From: Pseudoduganella guangdongensis
GTDB taxonomy: Bacteria > Pseudomonadota > Gammaproteobacteria > Burkholderiales > Burkholderiaceae_D
Assembly (NCBI RefSeq): GCF_009857475.1
Contig: NZ_WWCJ01000007.1
Location: 235,666 to 299,665 of the forward strand
Reading direction: 5' to 3'
Length of the DNA: 64,000 bases
Positions 18,291 through 26,877 of the stretch are shown piece after piece (position 1 is the first letter of the stretch; every line of letters starts with the position of its first letter). Under the pieces are notes generated by a model. That model did not search any database, was not told the DNA's origin, and saw nothing but the letters and a program-made list of their open reading frames with translations. The position numbers and the translations under genes are program-made.

Positions 18291-19369
18291 CAGCCGAACC
18301 TCCGCATGGCCAGTCCGCACGCCACCAGGTAGGCTGGCGCGTCGCTGCGCAGCGCCTGCTCACGCACGCCCGAGGCCAGCTGCATGCCCTTGAAGGGCGA
18401 GACAACGGCGCTGGAAATGCGGGTGCGGCTGGCGATTATTTCGAGCAGGCCTGGCAGGACGGCGCAGCCGCCGGCCAGGAAGATCTGGTCGATCTTGGTG
18501 AATGGGGTCGAGGTGAAGAAGAACTGGATGGCGCGCGTGACTTCCAGCGCGGCGCCTTCCAGCCATGGGGCCAGCACGTCGGACTGGTAATTCTCCGGCA
18601 AGTCGCCGCTCTTCTTGCGCGCCTCGGCTTCCTCGAACGCCAGGCCGTAGGAACGCACCACGTCCTGGGTCAGCGAGTTGCCGCCGAAGGGCTGCTCGCG
18701 CTCGTACACGGTGACGCCGTCCAGCATGACGGAAATCTGCAACGACACGGCGCCGATCTGGAACAAGGCGATCACCTGGCCGGCGCCGCCATCCGGCATT
18801 TGCGCCGTGATGCGGTCGAGCGCGGCGCGCGCGGCGTAGGATTCGATATCCATCACCTGCGCCTTCATGCCGGCCGATTCGGCGATCGCGACCCGGTCCT
18901 CGACCTTCTCGCGGCGCGCGGCCGCCAGCATGACTTCAATATCGTCGACCGAGTTGGCCACCGGGCCGATCACATCGAAGTCCAGGCTCACCTCGTCCAG
19001 CGCGAAGGGGATGTACTGCGCCGCTTCCGACTCGACCTGCACTTCCAGCTGTTCTTCGCTCATGCCGGACGGCAGCACGATCTTTTTCGTGATCACGGAA
19101 GCCGGCGGCATGCCCAGCGCCACATGCTTGGCGCGCGTGCCGCTTTTCTTGATCAGGCGGCGCACCGCCTCGACCACTTGCTCCATATTTTCAATATTGC
19201 CGTCGGTAACGGCGCCTCGCGGCAACGGCTCCGAGGCACAGCGCTCCAGGCGCACCCCGTCCTTGCCCGTATCGGACAATTCCACCAGGCGCACGCTCGA
19301 GGTGCTGATATCAAGGCCGACCAGAGGCGCCTGGGCGCCACCAAACAGGGCTTTCAGGTCCAATGACAT
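18290..19369 (-). CDS. pilM: Type IV pilus actin-like ATPase PilM
   Basis: Cytoplasmic actin-fold protein that forms the ring below PilN/O. It has 359 aa. Visible elements are the phosphate-1 loop VGLDISTSSVRLVEL, the SHS2-type subdomain segment (EEQLEVQVESEAAQYIPFAL) and FLAGGCAVLPGL, the adenosine-site motif. The start is ATG 19367-19369 (MSLDLKALFGG) with GGAG upstream; a 24-codon extension to 19441 is open but unsupported. First gene of the pilMNOPQ-Ig-aroKB-dgt transcript. Confidence 0.97.
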   Translation of the reverse strand: MSLDLKALFGGAQAPLVGLDISTSSVRLVELSDTGKDGVRLERCASEPLPRGAVTDGNIENMEQVVEAVRRLIKKSGTRAKHVALGMPPASVITKKIVLPSGMSEEQLEVQVESEAAQYIPFALDEVSLDFDVIGPVANSVDDIEVMLAAARREKVEDRVAIAESAGMKAQVMDIESYAARAALDRITAQMPDGGAGQVIALFQIGAVSLQISVMLDGVTVYEREQPFGGNSLTQDVVRSYGLAFEEAEARKKSGDLPENYQSDVLAPWLEGAALEVTRAIQFFFTSTPFTKIDQIFLAGGCAVLPGLLEIIASRTRISSAVVSPFKGMQLASGVREQALRSDAPAYLVACGLAMRRFG

Positions 19370-19664
19370 GGATGCACTCCTGACAACTCCATAGACATTT
19401 ACATATCCAAATTCGTTTAAAAACCCGTGTTTAGACGCCAAACATGAGACAGTACATTAGATGCTAGCAACATTGCATGAGCACTGTAAAGGTATTTCTC
19501 CCGTGCACTTGTCAGCGAATAGCCACACTAAATCTTGCAATTTATGGCATATCAATTAACTAAGTTGTTTAGTTACTCACGGACAATATTTCCATCCATC
19601 AGGTGCGCGCGGGGGGATGGGGCCTCATTTATAATGCCTTGCATAAAACCTACTGAAGCTGCAT
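19370..19664. promoter_or_regulatory. Divergent pilM/mrcA control region
   Basis: A 295-bp stretch, more AT-rich than its surroundings, with no gene. For mrcA (plus) there is a perfect TATAAT at 19630-19635, placing transcription start near 19642 and leaving a short leader to the ATG at 19665; a recognisable -35 is missing. A perfect 7-bp dyad, TAACTAA-N5-TTAGTTA, lies at 19557-19575 and could be a regulator site. I could not identify a convincing promoter for pilM by eye. Confidence 0.5.
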
Positions 19665-21986
19665 ATGACTGCAAATAATCACGAAACCCAGGCCAAGAAA
19701 CCCAGGGGTTTCCTCACGATGGCCCTGATTTCCCTGCTGGGCCTGCTCCTGGCCGGCGTCTTGCTGGTGGTGTTCGGCCTGGCCCTGGCCTACCCCAACC
19801 TGCCGTCGCTGGAAACGCTGACCGATTACCGGCCGAAAATGCCGCTGCGCATTTACTCGGCCGACAATGTGCTGATCGGCGAGTTCGGCGAAGAGCGCCG
19901 CAACCTGGTGCATATCAAGGACATCCCCGATGTCATGAAGAAGGCCGTGCTGGCCATTGAGGACAACAACTTCTACGAGCACGGCGGCGTCGACTACGTG
20001 GGCATCCTGCGCGCCGCCCTGCACAATGCGACCGGCGGCGCGCGCCAGGGGGCGTCCACCATCACGCAGCAGGTCGCGCGCAACTTCTTCCTCTCCAGCG
20101 AGCAGACGTTCAAGCGCAAGGCGTATGAAGCGCTGCTGGCGTGGAAGATCGAGCAAAACCTCAGCAAGGACCAGATCCTGGAGGTTTATATGAACCAGAT
20201 CTACCTGGGCCAGCGCGCCTACGGCTTTTCGTCGGCCGCCCAAATCTACTTCGGCAAGAACCTGAAAGACATTAGCGTGGCCGAGGCCGCGATGCTGGCC
20301 GGCCTGCCCAAGGCGCCGTCGGCCTACAACCCGGTGGTCAACCCGAAACGCGCCAAGGTGCGCCAGCAATACATCCTGCAGCGCATGGCTTTGCTTGGCT
20401 ATATTACGCCTGCCCAATACGAAGCGGCGAAGATTGAACAGCTAAAAGTGAAAACCGACAGCAGCGAGTTCGGCGTGCACGCCGAATATGTTGCGGAAAT
20501 GGCGCGCCAGCTGGTGTACGAGCAGTTCAAGGAAGAAACCTACACCCGTGGCCTGAACGTTTTCACCACCATCACCAAGGCCGACCAGGATGCCGCCTAC
20601 CTGGCCCTGCGCCGCGGCGTGATGGATTACGAGCGGCGCCACCCCTACCGCGGCCCGGAAGCCTATGTCGACTTGCCGTCCAATAAGGCCGAAGCCGATG
20701 AAATCATCGAAACCGAACTGGCCGAGCATCCCGACAGCGACGATATCGTGGCGGCCATGGTGCTGAGCGCCGGCGCCGACAAGGTGCTGGCAGTCACCGC
20801 CTCCGGCGAGGAAATCAGCATCAGCGGCGCCGGCCTGGCCATGGGCAAGAACTGGCTGTCGGACAAGAACCCACCCAATAAGCGCATCCGCCGCGGCGCC
20901 GTGATCCGCGTCATGCAAGTCGAAAAGGACTGGCAGATCACCCAGATGCCGGAGGTGGAATCGGCCTTCGTCTCGGCCAGCACCGAGGACGGCGCGATCA
21001 AGGCCATGGTGGGCGGCTTCGACTACAACCGCAACAAGTTCAACCACGTGACCCAGGCCTGGCGCCAGCCCGGCTCCTCGTTCAAGCCCTTCATCTACTC
21101 CGCCTCGCTGGAGCGCGGCCTGTCGCCGGCCACCCTGATCAACGACGCCCCGATCTCGTTCGACGCCGGCCAGACCGGCGGCCAGGCGTGGGAGCCGAAG
21201 AACTACGACGGCAAATATGAGGGTCCGATGAGCATGCGGCGCGGCCTGACCAAGTCCAAGAACATGGTCTCGATCCGCATCCTGCACCGCGTGGGCGCCA
21301 AGTACGGCCAGGAATACACCTCGCGCTTCGGTTTCGACCCCGAGCGCAACCCGCCCTACCTGACCCTGGCCCTGGGCGCCGGCGCCGTCACCCCGATGCA
21401 GATGGCGGGCGCCTATGCGGTGTTTGCCAACGGCGGCTACAAGATCTCGCCCTACCTGATCGCCAAGGTCACGGACGCCAACGGCAAGGTGCTGTCGCAG
21501 GCCAACCCGGACAAGGCCGGCGACGAGAAAAACCGCGTGATCGACGCGCGCAATGCCTTCCTGATGGATTCCATGATGAAGGACGTGGTGCGTTTCGGCA
21601 CCGCCACCCGCGCCCTGTCGCTCAAGCGCCCGGACATCGCCGGCAAAACCGGCACCACCAACGACTCGATCGACGCCTGGTTCGCCGGCTACCAGCCGAA
21701 GCTGGTGGGTGTGGCCTGGATCGGCTTCGACCAGCCGAAGAACCTGGGCAATAAGGAAACCGGCGGCGGCCTGGCCTTGCCGATCTGGATCGGCTACATG
21801 GCCAAGGCCCTGAAGAATGTTCCGGTGGAGGAGCGCGCGATACCAGATGGCATCATCGCCCAGGATGGGGAGTATTACTATGCGGAGAACCCGCCGGGCG
21901 TCGGGGTTGATAGCCTGGAAGGCGCGACGCGCGGTACGCCGGCGGAGGAAAAACAGAAGGATGCGGTGAAGAACGAGTTGTTCTAA
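19665..21986 (+). CDS. mrcA: Penicillin-binding protein 1A
   Basis: Bifunctional peptidoglycan glycosyltransferase/transpeptidase anchored in the inner membrane. It has 773 aa. A membrane anchor spans about 16-42. The GT51 domain has catalytic Glu99 (AIEDNNFYEHGGVD), QGASTITQQVARN and the RKAYEALLAWKIEQ stretch. An OB-like insertion lies about 310-430. The transpeptidase has SxxK at 471-474 (PGSSFKPF), SKN at 531-533 and KTGT at 661-664, all intact. Divergence from the pilM operon is the classical ponA/mrcA position in proteobacteria. Confidence 0.97.
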   Translation: MTANNHETQAKKPRGFLTMALISLLGLLLAGVLLVVFGLALAYPNLPSLETLTDYRPKMPLRIYSADNVLIGEFGEERRNLVHIKDIPDVMKKAVLAIEDNNFYEHGGVDYVGILRAALHNATGGARQGASTITQQVARNFFLSSEQTFKRKAYEALLAWKIEQNLSKDQILEVYMNQIYLGQRAYGFSSAAQIYFGKNLKDISVAEAAMLAGLPKAPSAYNPVVNPKRAKVRQQYILQRMALLGYITPAQYEAAKIEQLKVKTDSSEFGVHAEYVAEMARQLVYEQFKEETYTRGLNVFTTITKADQDAAYLALRRGVMDYERRHPYRGPEAYVDLPSNKAEADEIIETELAEHPDSDDIVAAMVLSAGADKVLAVTASGEEISISGAGLAMGKNWLSDKNPPNKRIRRGAVIRVMQVEKDWQITQMPEVESAFVSASTEDGAIKAMVGGFDYNRNKFNHVTQAWRQPGSSFKPFIYSASLERGLSPATLINDAPISFDAGQTGGQAWEPKNYDGKYEGPMSMRRGLTKSKNMVSIRILHRVGAKYGQEYTSRFGFDPERNPPYLTLALGAGAVTPMQMAGAYAVFANGGYKISPYLIAKVTDANGKVLSQANPDKAGDEKNRVIDARNAFLMDSMMKDVVRFGTATRALSLKRPDIAGKTGTTNDSIDAWFAGYQPKLVGVAWIGFDQPKNLGNKETGGGLALPIWIGYMAKALKNVPVEERAIPDGIIAQDGEYYYAENPPGVGVDSLEGATRGTPAEEKQKDAVKNELF

Positions 21987-21998
21987 ACCCGCGAATTC

Positions 21999-22045
21999 GG
22001 GGTCAGGCCCCAGGGTCTGACCCTTGGGTCTGACCCTGGTTTACC
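21999..22045. repeat. GGGTCAGACCC-type palindromic repeat, copy 1
   Basis: Contains GGGGTCAGGCCCC, then CAGGGTCTGACCC, then GGGTCTGACCCTGGTTTACC (22026-22045). GGGTCAG (22000-22006) pairs with CTGACCC (22017-22023). The last 20 bases are identical to the copy at 23913-23932. It fills most of the gap between the convergent ends of mrcA (21986) and cyaY (22050), so it may also act as a two-way 3'-end hairpin. Confidence 0.75.
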
Positions 22046-22049
22046 GGGT

Positions 22050-22382
22050 TCAAGGCGCCACCACCACCGGCGCCCCGCCCTGCTCCGTCACAATCTCCGA
22101 CAACGCCGCATACAGCTCGGTACCGCGGCGCGTATCGACCCACTTGCCGTCCACCTGGCGATAATGGAAGCCGCCGGAACGGGCCGCCACCCACAGCTCC
22201 TGCATCGGCGCCTGCGAGTTGATAATGACTTTCGAGCCGTTGTGCACGAATTCCACCTCCAGCACGTTACCGCTACGGCTGCACTCCACATCCACCATGT
22301 CCTGCTCGCACAAGCGGTCCAGCGATGCTTCGATGGCTTCCAGGGTGGCGTCAGCCAGGTCCAAAAATTCTGTTTCGGTCAT
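22050..22382 (-). CDS. cyaY: Frataxin-like iron-sulfur assembly protein CyaY
   Basis: Small acidic iron-binding protein that modulates IscS-dependent Fe-S cluster assembly. It has 110 aa. The frataxin core is visible: an acidic first helix (TETEFLDLADATLEAIEASLDRL), then DVECSRSGNVLEVEF, INSQAPMQELWVAAR and GGFHYRQVDGKWVDTRRG. The start is ATG 22380-22382 with GGAG 7 nt upstream; a 4-codon extension is rejected. It is divergent from lptM and convergent with mrcA. Confidence 0.95.
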   Translation of the reverse strand: MTETEFLDLADATLEAIEASLDRLCEQDMVDVECSRSGNVLEVEFVHNGSKVIINSQAPMQELWVAARSGGFHYRQVDGKWVDTRRGTELYAALSEIVTEQGGAPVVVAP

Positions 22383-22421
22383 GCTACACTCCAAGATTCT
22401 TATCCAGCCCCTATTTTAATC

Positions 22422-22598
22422 GTGAAGTCCCGAATCGCACTTGCTGCTGTTGCAACGGCAGCCCTGCTGGCCGGTTGCGGCCAAACCGGCCCCCTCTACC
22501 TGCCAAAGCCACCGGCCAAACCTGTTACCGCAGGCAAACCCGGCGTGGCGCCACCGGCGGCTCCGGTTCCGTCCACCCCACCCGCATCCCAACAGTAA
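22422..22598 (+). CDS. lptM: LPS translocon maturation chaperone LptM (YifL-type lipoprotein)
   Basis: A 58-aa lipoprotein starting with GTG (22422-22424): signal peptide MKSRIALAAVATAALLAGC, then the family signature GQTGPLYLP and a Pro/Ala-rich tail. YifL/LptM is known in E. coli to assist oxidative folding of LptD in the outer membrane. The position between divergent cyaY and lysA is the standard one in proteobacteria. The stop is 6 bp before the lysA ATG. Confidence 0.9.
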   Translation: MKSRIALAAVATAALLAGCGQTGPLYLPKPPAKPVTAGKPGVAPPAAPVPSTPPASQQ

Positions 22599-22604
22599 GC
22601 TCCC

Positions 22605-23873
22605 ATGTCCAACTTCGAATACCAGAATGGCGTGCTGCACGCCGAGGGCGTTGCGCTCAACGCCATCGCAGAACAGTACGGCACCCCGGCCTACGTTTAT
22701 TCCAAAGCGCAGCTGACCGATAACTTCGACTCATACGCCAAGGCCTGCGCCGGCCGCGATGCCTTGGTGTGCTACGCCATGAAGGCGAACTCCAACCTGG
22801 CCATCCTGGACCTGCTGGCGCGCCGCGGCGCCGGTTTCGACATCGTCTCGGGCGGCGAGCTGCTGCGCGTGATCGCCGCCGGCGGCGATCCGAAGAAGGT
22901 GATCTTCTCCGGCGTCGGCAAGAGCGTCGAAGAAATGCGCCTGGCGCTGTCGCACGACATCCTGTGCTTCAACGTGGAATCGATCCCGGAACTGCACCGC
23001 CTGAACGAAGTGGCCGGCAGCATGGGCAAGCAGGCGCGCGTGTCGCTGCGCGTCAACCCGAACGTCGACCCCAAGACCCACCCGTATATCGCCACCGGCC
23101 TGAAAGCCAGCAAGTTCGGCGTGGCCTTCGACGACGCGCTGGATACCTACCGCACCGCCGCCAAGCTGCCGCACCTGGACGTCTCCGGCATCGACTGCCA
23201 CATCGGCTCGCAGCTGCTGGACGACGCGCCATTGCTGGAGGCGCTGGACAAGCTGATCGAGCTGATTGATGCGCTGGGCGCGGAAGGCATCCACCTGCAC
23301 CACCTGGACATCGGCGGCGGTCTCGGCGTCGACTACGGCGACGGCGCGCCGGTGCCGGTGGGCGACTACCTGGGCCGCCTGTTCAAGCGCATCGACGCCT
23401 GGCGCGCCGCAAAGCACGGCGGCGCACCGATCAAGGTGATCTTCGAGCCGGGCCGCTCCATCGTTGGCAATGCCGGCGTGCTGCTGACGCGCGTGGAATT
23501 CATCAAGCATGGCGAGGAGAAGAACTTCTGCATCGTCGATGCGGCGATGAACGATATGGCGCGCCCAGCCATGTACCAGGCCTGGATGGACATGCAGCCG
23601 GTGCGCGAGAGCGCTGAAGCGGCCGCCATGTTCGACGTGGTGGGCCCGATCTGCGAATCCGGCGACTGGCTGGCGCGCGACCGCGAACTGAGTGTCGCAC
23701 CGGGCGACCTGCTGGTGATGAAAACCGCCGGCGCCTATGGCATGACCATGGCCTCCAACTACAACACGCGCGGCCGCGCGGTGGAGCTGATGGTGGACGG
23801 CGGCGTGGTGCACGTGGTGCGCCAGCGCGAAAACCCGGCCGACCTGTTCGCGCTGGAATCGGTGATCCGCTAA
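22605..23873 (+). CDS. lysA: Diaminopimelate decarboxylase
   Basis: PLP enzyme converting meso-diaminopimelate to lysine. It has 422 aa. The PLP lysine is Lys60 in CYAMKANSN. Other family motifs are GIDCHIGSQ, the phosphate loop [22 protein letters not shown], and the C-terminal catalytic cysteine in [12 protein letters not shown]. The start ATG follows lptM closely, so the two are likely co-transcribed. Confidence 0.98.
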   Translation: MSNFEYQNGVLHAEGVALNAIAEQYGTPAYVYSKAQLTDNFDSYAKACAGRDALVCYAMKANSNLAILDLLARRGAGFDIVSGGELLRVIAAGGDPKKVIFSGVGKSVEEMRLALSHDILCFNVESIPELHRLNEVAGSMGKQARVSLRVNPNVDPKTHPYIATGLKASKFGVAFDDALDTYRTAAKLPHLDVSGIDCHIGSQLLDDAPLLEALDKLIELIDALGAEGIHLHHLDIGGGLGVDYGDGAPVPVGDYLGRLFKRIDAWRAAKHGGAPIKVIFEPGRSIVGNAGVLLTRVEFIKHGEEKNFCIVDAAMNDMARPAMYQAWMDMQPVRESAEAAAMFDVVGPICESGDWLARDRELSVAPGDLLVMKTAGAYGMTMASNYNTRGRAVELMVDGGVVHVVRQRENPADLFALESVIR

Positions 23874-23898
23874 ACCCGCCCCTGGCCGCAAATCACAC

Positions 23899-23934
23899 GG
23901 GGTCAGACCCTCGGGTCTGACCCTGGTTTACCGG
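23899..23934. repeat. GGGTCAGACCC-type palindromic repeat, copy 2, overlapping msrQ
   Basis: GGGTCAGACCC (23900-23910) and GGGTCTGACCC (23913-23923) are perfect reverse complements with a 2-nt spacer, followed by TGGTTTACCGG. Positions 23913-23932 are identical to 22026-22045. The element lies between the convergent ends of lysA and msrQ and reaches into the msrQ frame, where it encodes the last nine codons and the stop. Confidence 0.85.
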
Positions 23935-24538
23935 TTTTCCCAGCGCGCGCCCACCAAACGCGCGCGCCAAGCAGAACCAGCACGATCAGCCCAAACAAAA
24001 TCGGCTTGTTAAAGTCGCTCTTGCCCGCCCGCATCCACCAGAAATGCAGGATACCCAGCGGCGCAATCACATACACCAGCTTATGCAGCAGTTGCCAGCG
24101 CTTGCCGCCCAGGCGGCGCACCATGCCGTTGGTGCTAGTCACCGCCAGCGGCACCAGCAGCACAAAGGCGATGAAGCCGACCGTAATGAACGGCCGCTTG
24201 ACCACATCCTTCAACATCTCCTGCACCTCGAAGAAGTGGTCGAACCAGAGGAAGGTGGTGAAGTGCAGCAGCGCGTAAAAGAACGCGTACAGCCCCAGCA
24301 TACGGCGCAGCTTAAGCAGCCAGTTCCAGCCCGAGAGTCGCCGCAGCGGCGTCACCGCCAGCGTGATGCACAGGAAGTACAACGTCCACGAACCCGTATT
24401 GCGCGTGATGTACTGCAGCGGTTCAACCAGCTGGTCGGTCGCCACCAGGTACACCAGCGCAAAGAACGGCAGCAAGGCCAGCAAGAAGACGCAGCTTTTG
24501 ATAACCGCCAGCTGGCGCGGCGTCGGCGCAAATGCCAT
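23903..24538 (-). CDS. msrQ: Haem-binding membrane subunit MsrQ
   Basis: Six-helix b-type cytochrome that passes electrons from the quinone pool to periplasmic MsrP. It has 211 aa. Ferric-reductase-like segments are visible: TGSWTLYFLCITLAVTPLRR, LRRMLGLYAFFYALLHFTTF with the haem histidine, and WQLLHKLVYVIAPLGILHFWW with two more. The ATG overlaps the msrP stop. The C-terminal GKPGSDPRV and the TGA come from the palindromic repeat at 23899-23934, so the natural C-terminus has been replaced; the membrane core is unaffected. Confidence 0.95.
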   Translation of the reverse strand: MAFAPTPRQLAVIKSCVFLLALLPFFALVYLVATDQLVEPLQYITRNTGSWTLYFLCITLAVTPLRRLSGWNWLLKLRRMLGLYAFFYALLHFTTFLWFDHFFEVQEMLKDVVKRPFITVGFIAFVLLVPLAVTSTNGMVRRLGGKRWQLLHKLVYVIAPLGILHFWWMRAGKSDFNKPILFGLIVLVLLGARVWWARAGKTGKPGSDPRV

Positions 24539-25467
24539 CAGAAGAACCTTTTCAGATCCATGCCGGAGTACAGCGAGGCCACCTCGTTATAGCCGTTGAA
24601 CATCAGCGTCTTGCGCTTGCGCGTGAAGAAGCTGTCCTCGCCGATGCGGCGCTCGCTGGCCTGCGACCAGCGCGGGTGGTCCACATTCGGGTTCACGTTC
24701 GAGAAGAAACCGTACTCGTTCGGCGCCGACAGGTTCCAGGACGTGCGCGGCATATCGCGCACGAAACGGATCTTCACAATCGACTTGGCCGACTTGAAGC
24801 CGTACTTCCACGGCAGCACCATGCGCAGCGGTGCACCGTTCTGGTTGGGCAGCACCTCGCCGTACATGCCGAAAGTGAGCAGCGCCAGCGGATGATTCGC
24901 CTCGTCGATGCGCAAGCCTTCCACATACGGCCAGTCCAGCACGCGGCTGCCGACGCCCGGCATTTGCTTGCGGTCGGCCAGGGTGGTGAATTCAACATAC
25001 TTCGCATTGCCGGTCGGCTCGACCTTCTTGATCAACTCGGAGAAGGAATAGCCGATCCAAGGGATCACCATCGACCAGCCCTCCACGCAGCGCAGGCGGT
25101 AGATGCGCTCCTCCAGCGGCGCCAGCTTGAGCAGGCTGTCGATGTCGAGCGTCAGCGGCTTTTTCACCTCGCCCTCGATCTGCACCGTCCAGGGCCGCGT
25201 GCGCAGCGTATGCGCATGCTCGGCCGGGTCGGACTTGTCGGTGCCGAACTCGTAGAAGTTGTTGTAGGTGGTAGCGTCCTTGTACTCCGTCGGCTTATCC
25301 ATGACGGCAAAGGCCGGGTTGCGTTTGGCGGCCAGCCTGGCGCCGCTTCCGCCCTGCGCCAGCGCCAGCTCGGGCCCGAGGATGGCGCCCGCCGCCGCCA
25401 GCTTGATGAATTTACGGCGCGACTCATAAACGTCGCGCGGAGTGATTTCCGAAGGGAGGATCAGCAT
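24538..25467 (-). CDS. msrP: Periplasmic methionine sulfoxide reductase catalytic subunit MsrP
   Basis: Molybdopterin enzyme that repairs oxidised methionines of periplasmic proteins; exported folded by the Tat system. It has 309 aa. The twin-arginine signal is [12 protein letters not shown] (16-27). Cys127 in [10 protein letters not shown] is the molybdenum ligand of the sulfite-oxidase fold. Other conserved stretches are [11 protein letters not shown] and [18 protein letters not shown] precedes the ATG. A 13-bp inverted repeat lies immediately upstream (25480-25514). Confidence 0.97.
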   Translation of the reverse strand: MLILPSEITPRDVYESRRKFIKLAAAGAILGPELALAQGGSGARLAAKRNPAFAVMDKPTEYKDATTYNNFYEFGTDKSDPAEHAHTLRTRPWTVQIEGEVKKPLTLDIDSLLKLAPLEERIYRLRCVEGWSMVIPWIGYSFSELIKKVEPTGNAKYVEFTTLADRKQMPGVGSRVLDWPYVEGLRIDEANHPLALLTFGMYGEVLPNQNGAPLRMVLPWKYGFKSAKSIVKIRFVRDMPRTSWNLSAPNEYGFFSNVNPNVDHPRWSQASERRIGEDSFFTRKRKTLMFNGYNEVASLYSGMDLKRFF

Positions 25468-25479
25468 GGTCAGCTCCAG

Positions 25480-25514
25480 ACTGGTGCAAGGTAATAGCTA
25501 AACCTTACACCAGT
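25480..25514. promoter_or_regulatory. Inverted repeat in front of msrP
   Basis: ACTGGTGCAAGGT (25480-25492) and ACCTTACACCAGT (25502-25514) are reverse complements with one mismatch in 13 and a 9-nt spacer. The element sits in the 62-bp gap between ccsB and msrP, ending 13 nt before the msrP ATG. No T-run follows on the minus strand. It could be an operator for an oxidative-stress regulator or an mRNA hairpin controlling msrP. Confidence 0.6.
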
Positions 25515-25529
25515 TTGCTGAAGCCGATA

Positions 25530-26849
25530 TTAAAGCTTGCCGTAGGAATGCAAGCCGGAGAGGAACATGTTCACGCCGAGGAAGGCGAAGGTGGTGACCA
25601 GCAGGCCGACCACGGCCCACCACGCGGCCGCCTTGCCGCGCAGGCCGGACATCAAACGCATGTGCAGCCAGGCCGCGTAATTCAGCCAGACGATCAGGGC
25701 CCAGGTCTCTTTCGGGTCCCACGACCAGTAGCCGCCCCACGCTTCCGCCGCCCACAGCGCGCCCAGGATGGTGGCGATGGTGAAGAAGGCGAAGCCGATC
25801 GAGATCGCCTTGTACATCACGTCTTCCAGCACCTCGCCGCCCGGCAGGCGGTCGATGAATTTGCCGCGCACCAGGTTGGTGATGGCGAACAGCACCACCA
25901 GGCCGCCCACCATCTGCGTGGTTTTCGCCAGCGCAGCGGTGGTGCTTTCCTGCGCGCCGCCGATGAAGGCGATCAGCCAGCAGGCGGCGACGATGCCGAT
26001 CGGCGCCACCACCAGCGACAGCCACAGGGTGCGCGCGTTTTCGTATTTGAGCAGGTAGGCCCAGGCCACCATCGAAGCGAGGGCGAAGGTGCCGTAGCCG
26101 ATGAAGTTGGCCGGCACGTGGATCTTCATCCACCAGCTTTGCAGGGCCGGCACCAGGGGCTGGATCTCCGCCGCGCCGCGCGCCACGGTGTACCACAGCA
26201 GGAAGGCCACGGCCGCCGAAATCACCAGCAGCACGAAGGGGCCCAGCGCGCGCGTGGCGTAGTGCTCTTCGTAGTACAGGTAGAACATGGCGGTGATCAG
26301 GGCGAACAGGATGAACACTTCATACAGGTTCGAAATCGGGATGTGGCCGATATCGGCGCCGATCAGGTAGGACTCGTACCAGCGCACCAGCATGCCGGTC
26401 ACGCCCAGCACCACGGCGGCCCAGCACAGCTTGGAGCCCAGCGCGCCACCCAGGGTGGAGCGGGTGAACAGGCCGCCCCAGTAGAACAGGGTGGAGAGGA
26501 AGAACAAGGTGCTCATCCACAAGATGGCCGATTGGCTCGACAGCATGTACTTGAGGAAGAAGCGCGTGTCGGCCGCCGCCAGCTGGCCCTGGTACATGCT
26601 GATGGCGGCCAGCGCCAGCGCAAAGGAGAGCGGCATCAGCCAGCGCAGCGGCTTCCAATACCAGCCCAGCGCGGCAAAGCACGGCGCCGACGCCAGCAGG
26701 ATCACCTTTTCATAGATGTCCATATAAGCGCCGAAGCGGTTGAACGCGTACAGCGCGCCCGCGCACAGGGCCAGCGCGAACGCCCAGTCAATAGCGCCGA
26801 GGCGCTTGAAATAGCCCGGCTGCTGGGCATAGATTTGTGTTGCTTCCAT
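25530..26849 (-). CDS. ccsB: System II cytochrome c biogenesis protein CcsB/CcsA (haem exporter and lyase)
   Basis: Membrane half of the CcsBA haem-delivery and attachment machine. It has 439 aa with many hydrophobic helices. The periplasmic tryptophan-rich WWD motif WGGYWSWDPKETWAL is at 371-385, followed by conserved histidine WLNYAAWLH. WMKIHVPANFIGYGTFALAS carries another haem histidine. It follows resB by 28 bp. Naming varies: in proteobacteria this subunit is usually annotated CcsB; it corresponds to CcsA of chloroplasts. Confidence 0.95.
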   Translation of the reverse strand: MEATQIYAQQPGYFKRLGAIDWAFALALCAGALYAFNRFGAYMDIYEKVILLASAPCFAALGWYWKPLRWLMPLSFALALAAISMYQGQLAAADTRFFLKYMLSSQSAILWMSTLFFLSTLFYWGGLFTRSTLGGALGSKLCWAAVVLGVTGMLVRWYESYLIGADIGHIPISNLYEVFILFALITAMFYLYYEEHYATRALGPFVLLVISAAVAFLLWYTVARGAAEIQPLVPALQSWWMKIHVPANFIGYGTFALASMVAWAYLLKYENARTLWLSLVVAPIGIVAACWLIAFIGGAQESTTAALAKTTQMVGGLVVLFAITNLVRGKFIDRLPGGEVLEDVMYKAISIGFAFFTIATILGALWAAEAWGGYWSWDPKETWALIVWLNYAAWLHMRLMSGLRGKAAAWWAVVGLLVTTFAFLGVNMFLSGLHSYGKL

Positions 26850-26877
26850 TTGCTTTCTCCAAAAACCTGGCCACAGC

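Noticed and set aside
19536..19551. Sigma-54-like site reading TATGCCATAAATTGCA on the minus strand before pilM
   Set aside because: The invariant GG of the -24 element is GC here, so it does not meet the consensus; no enhancer site was recognised.
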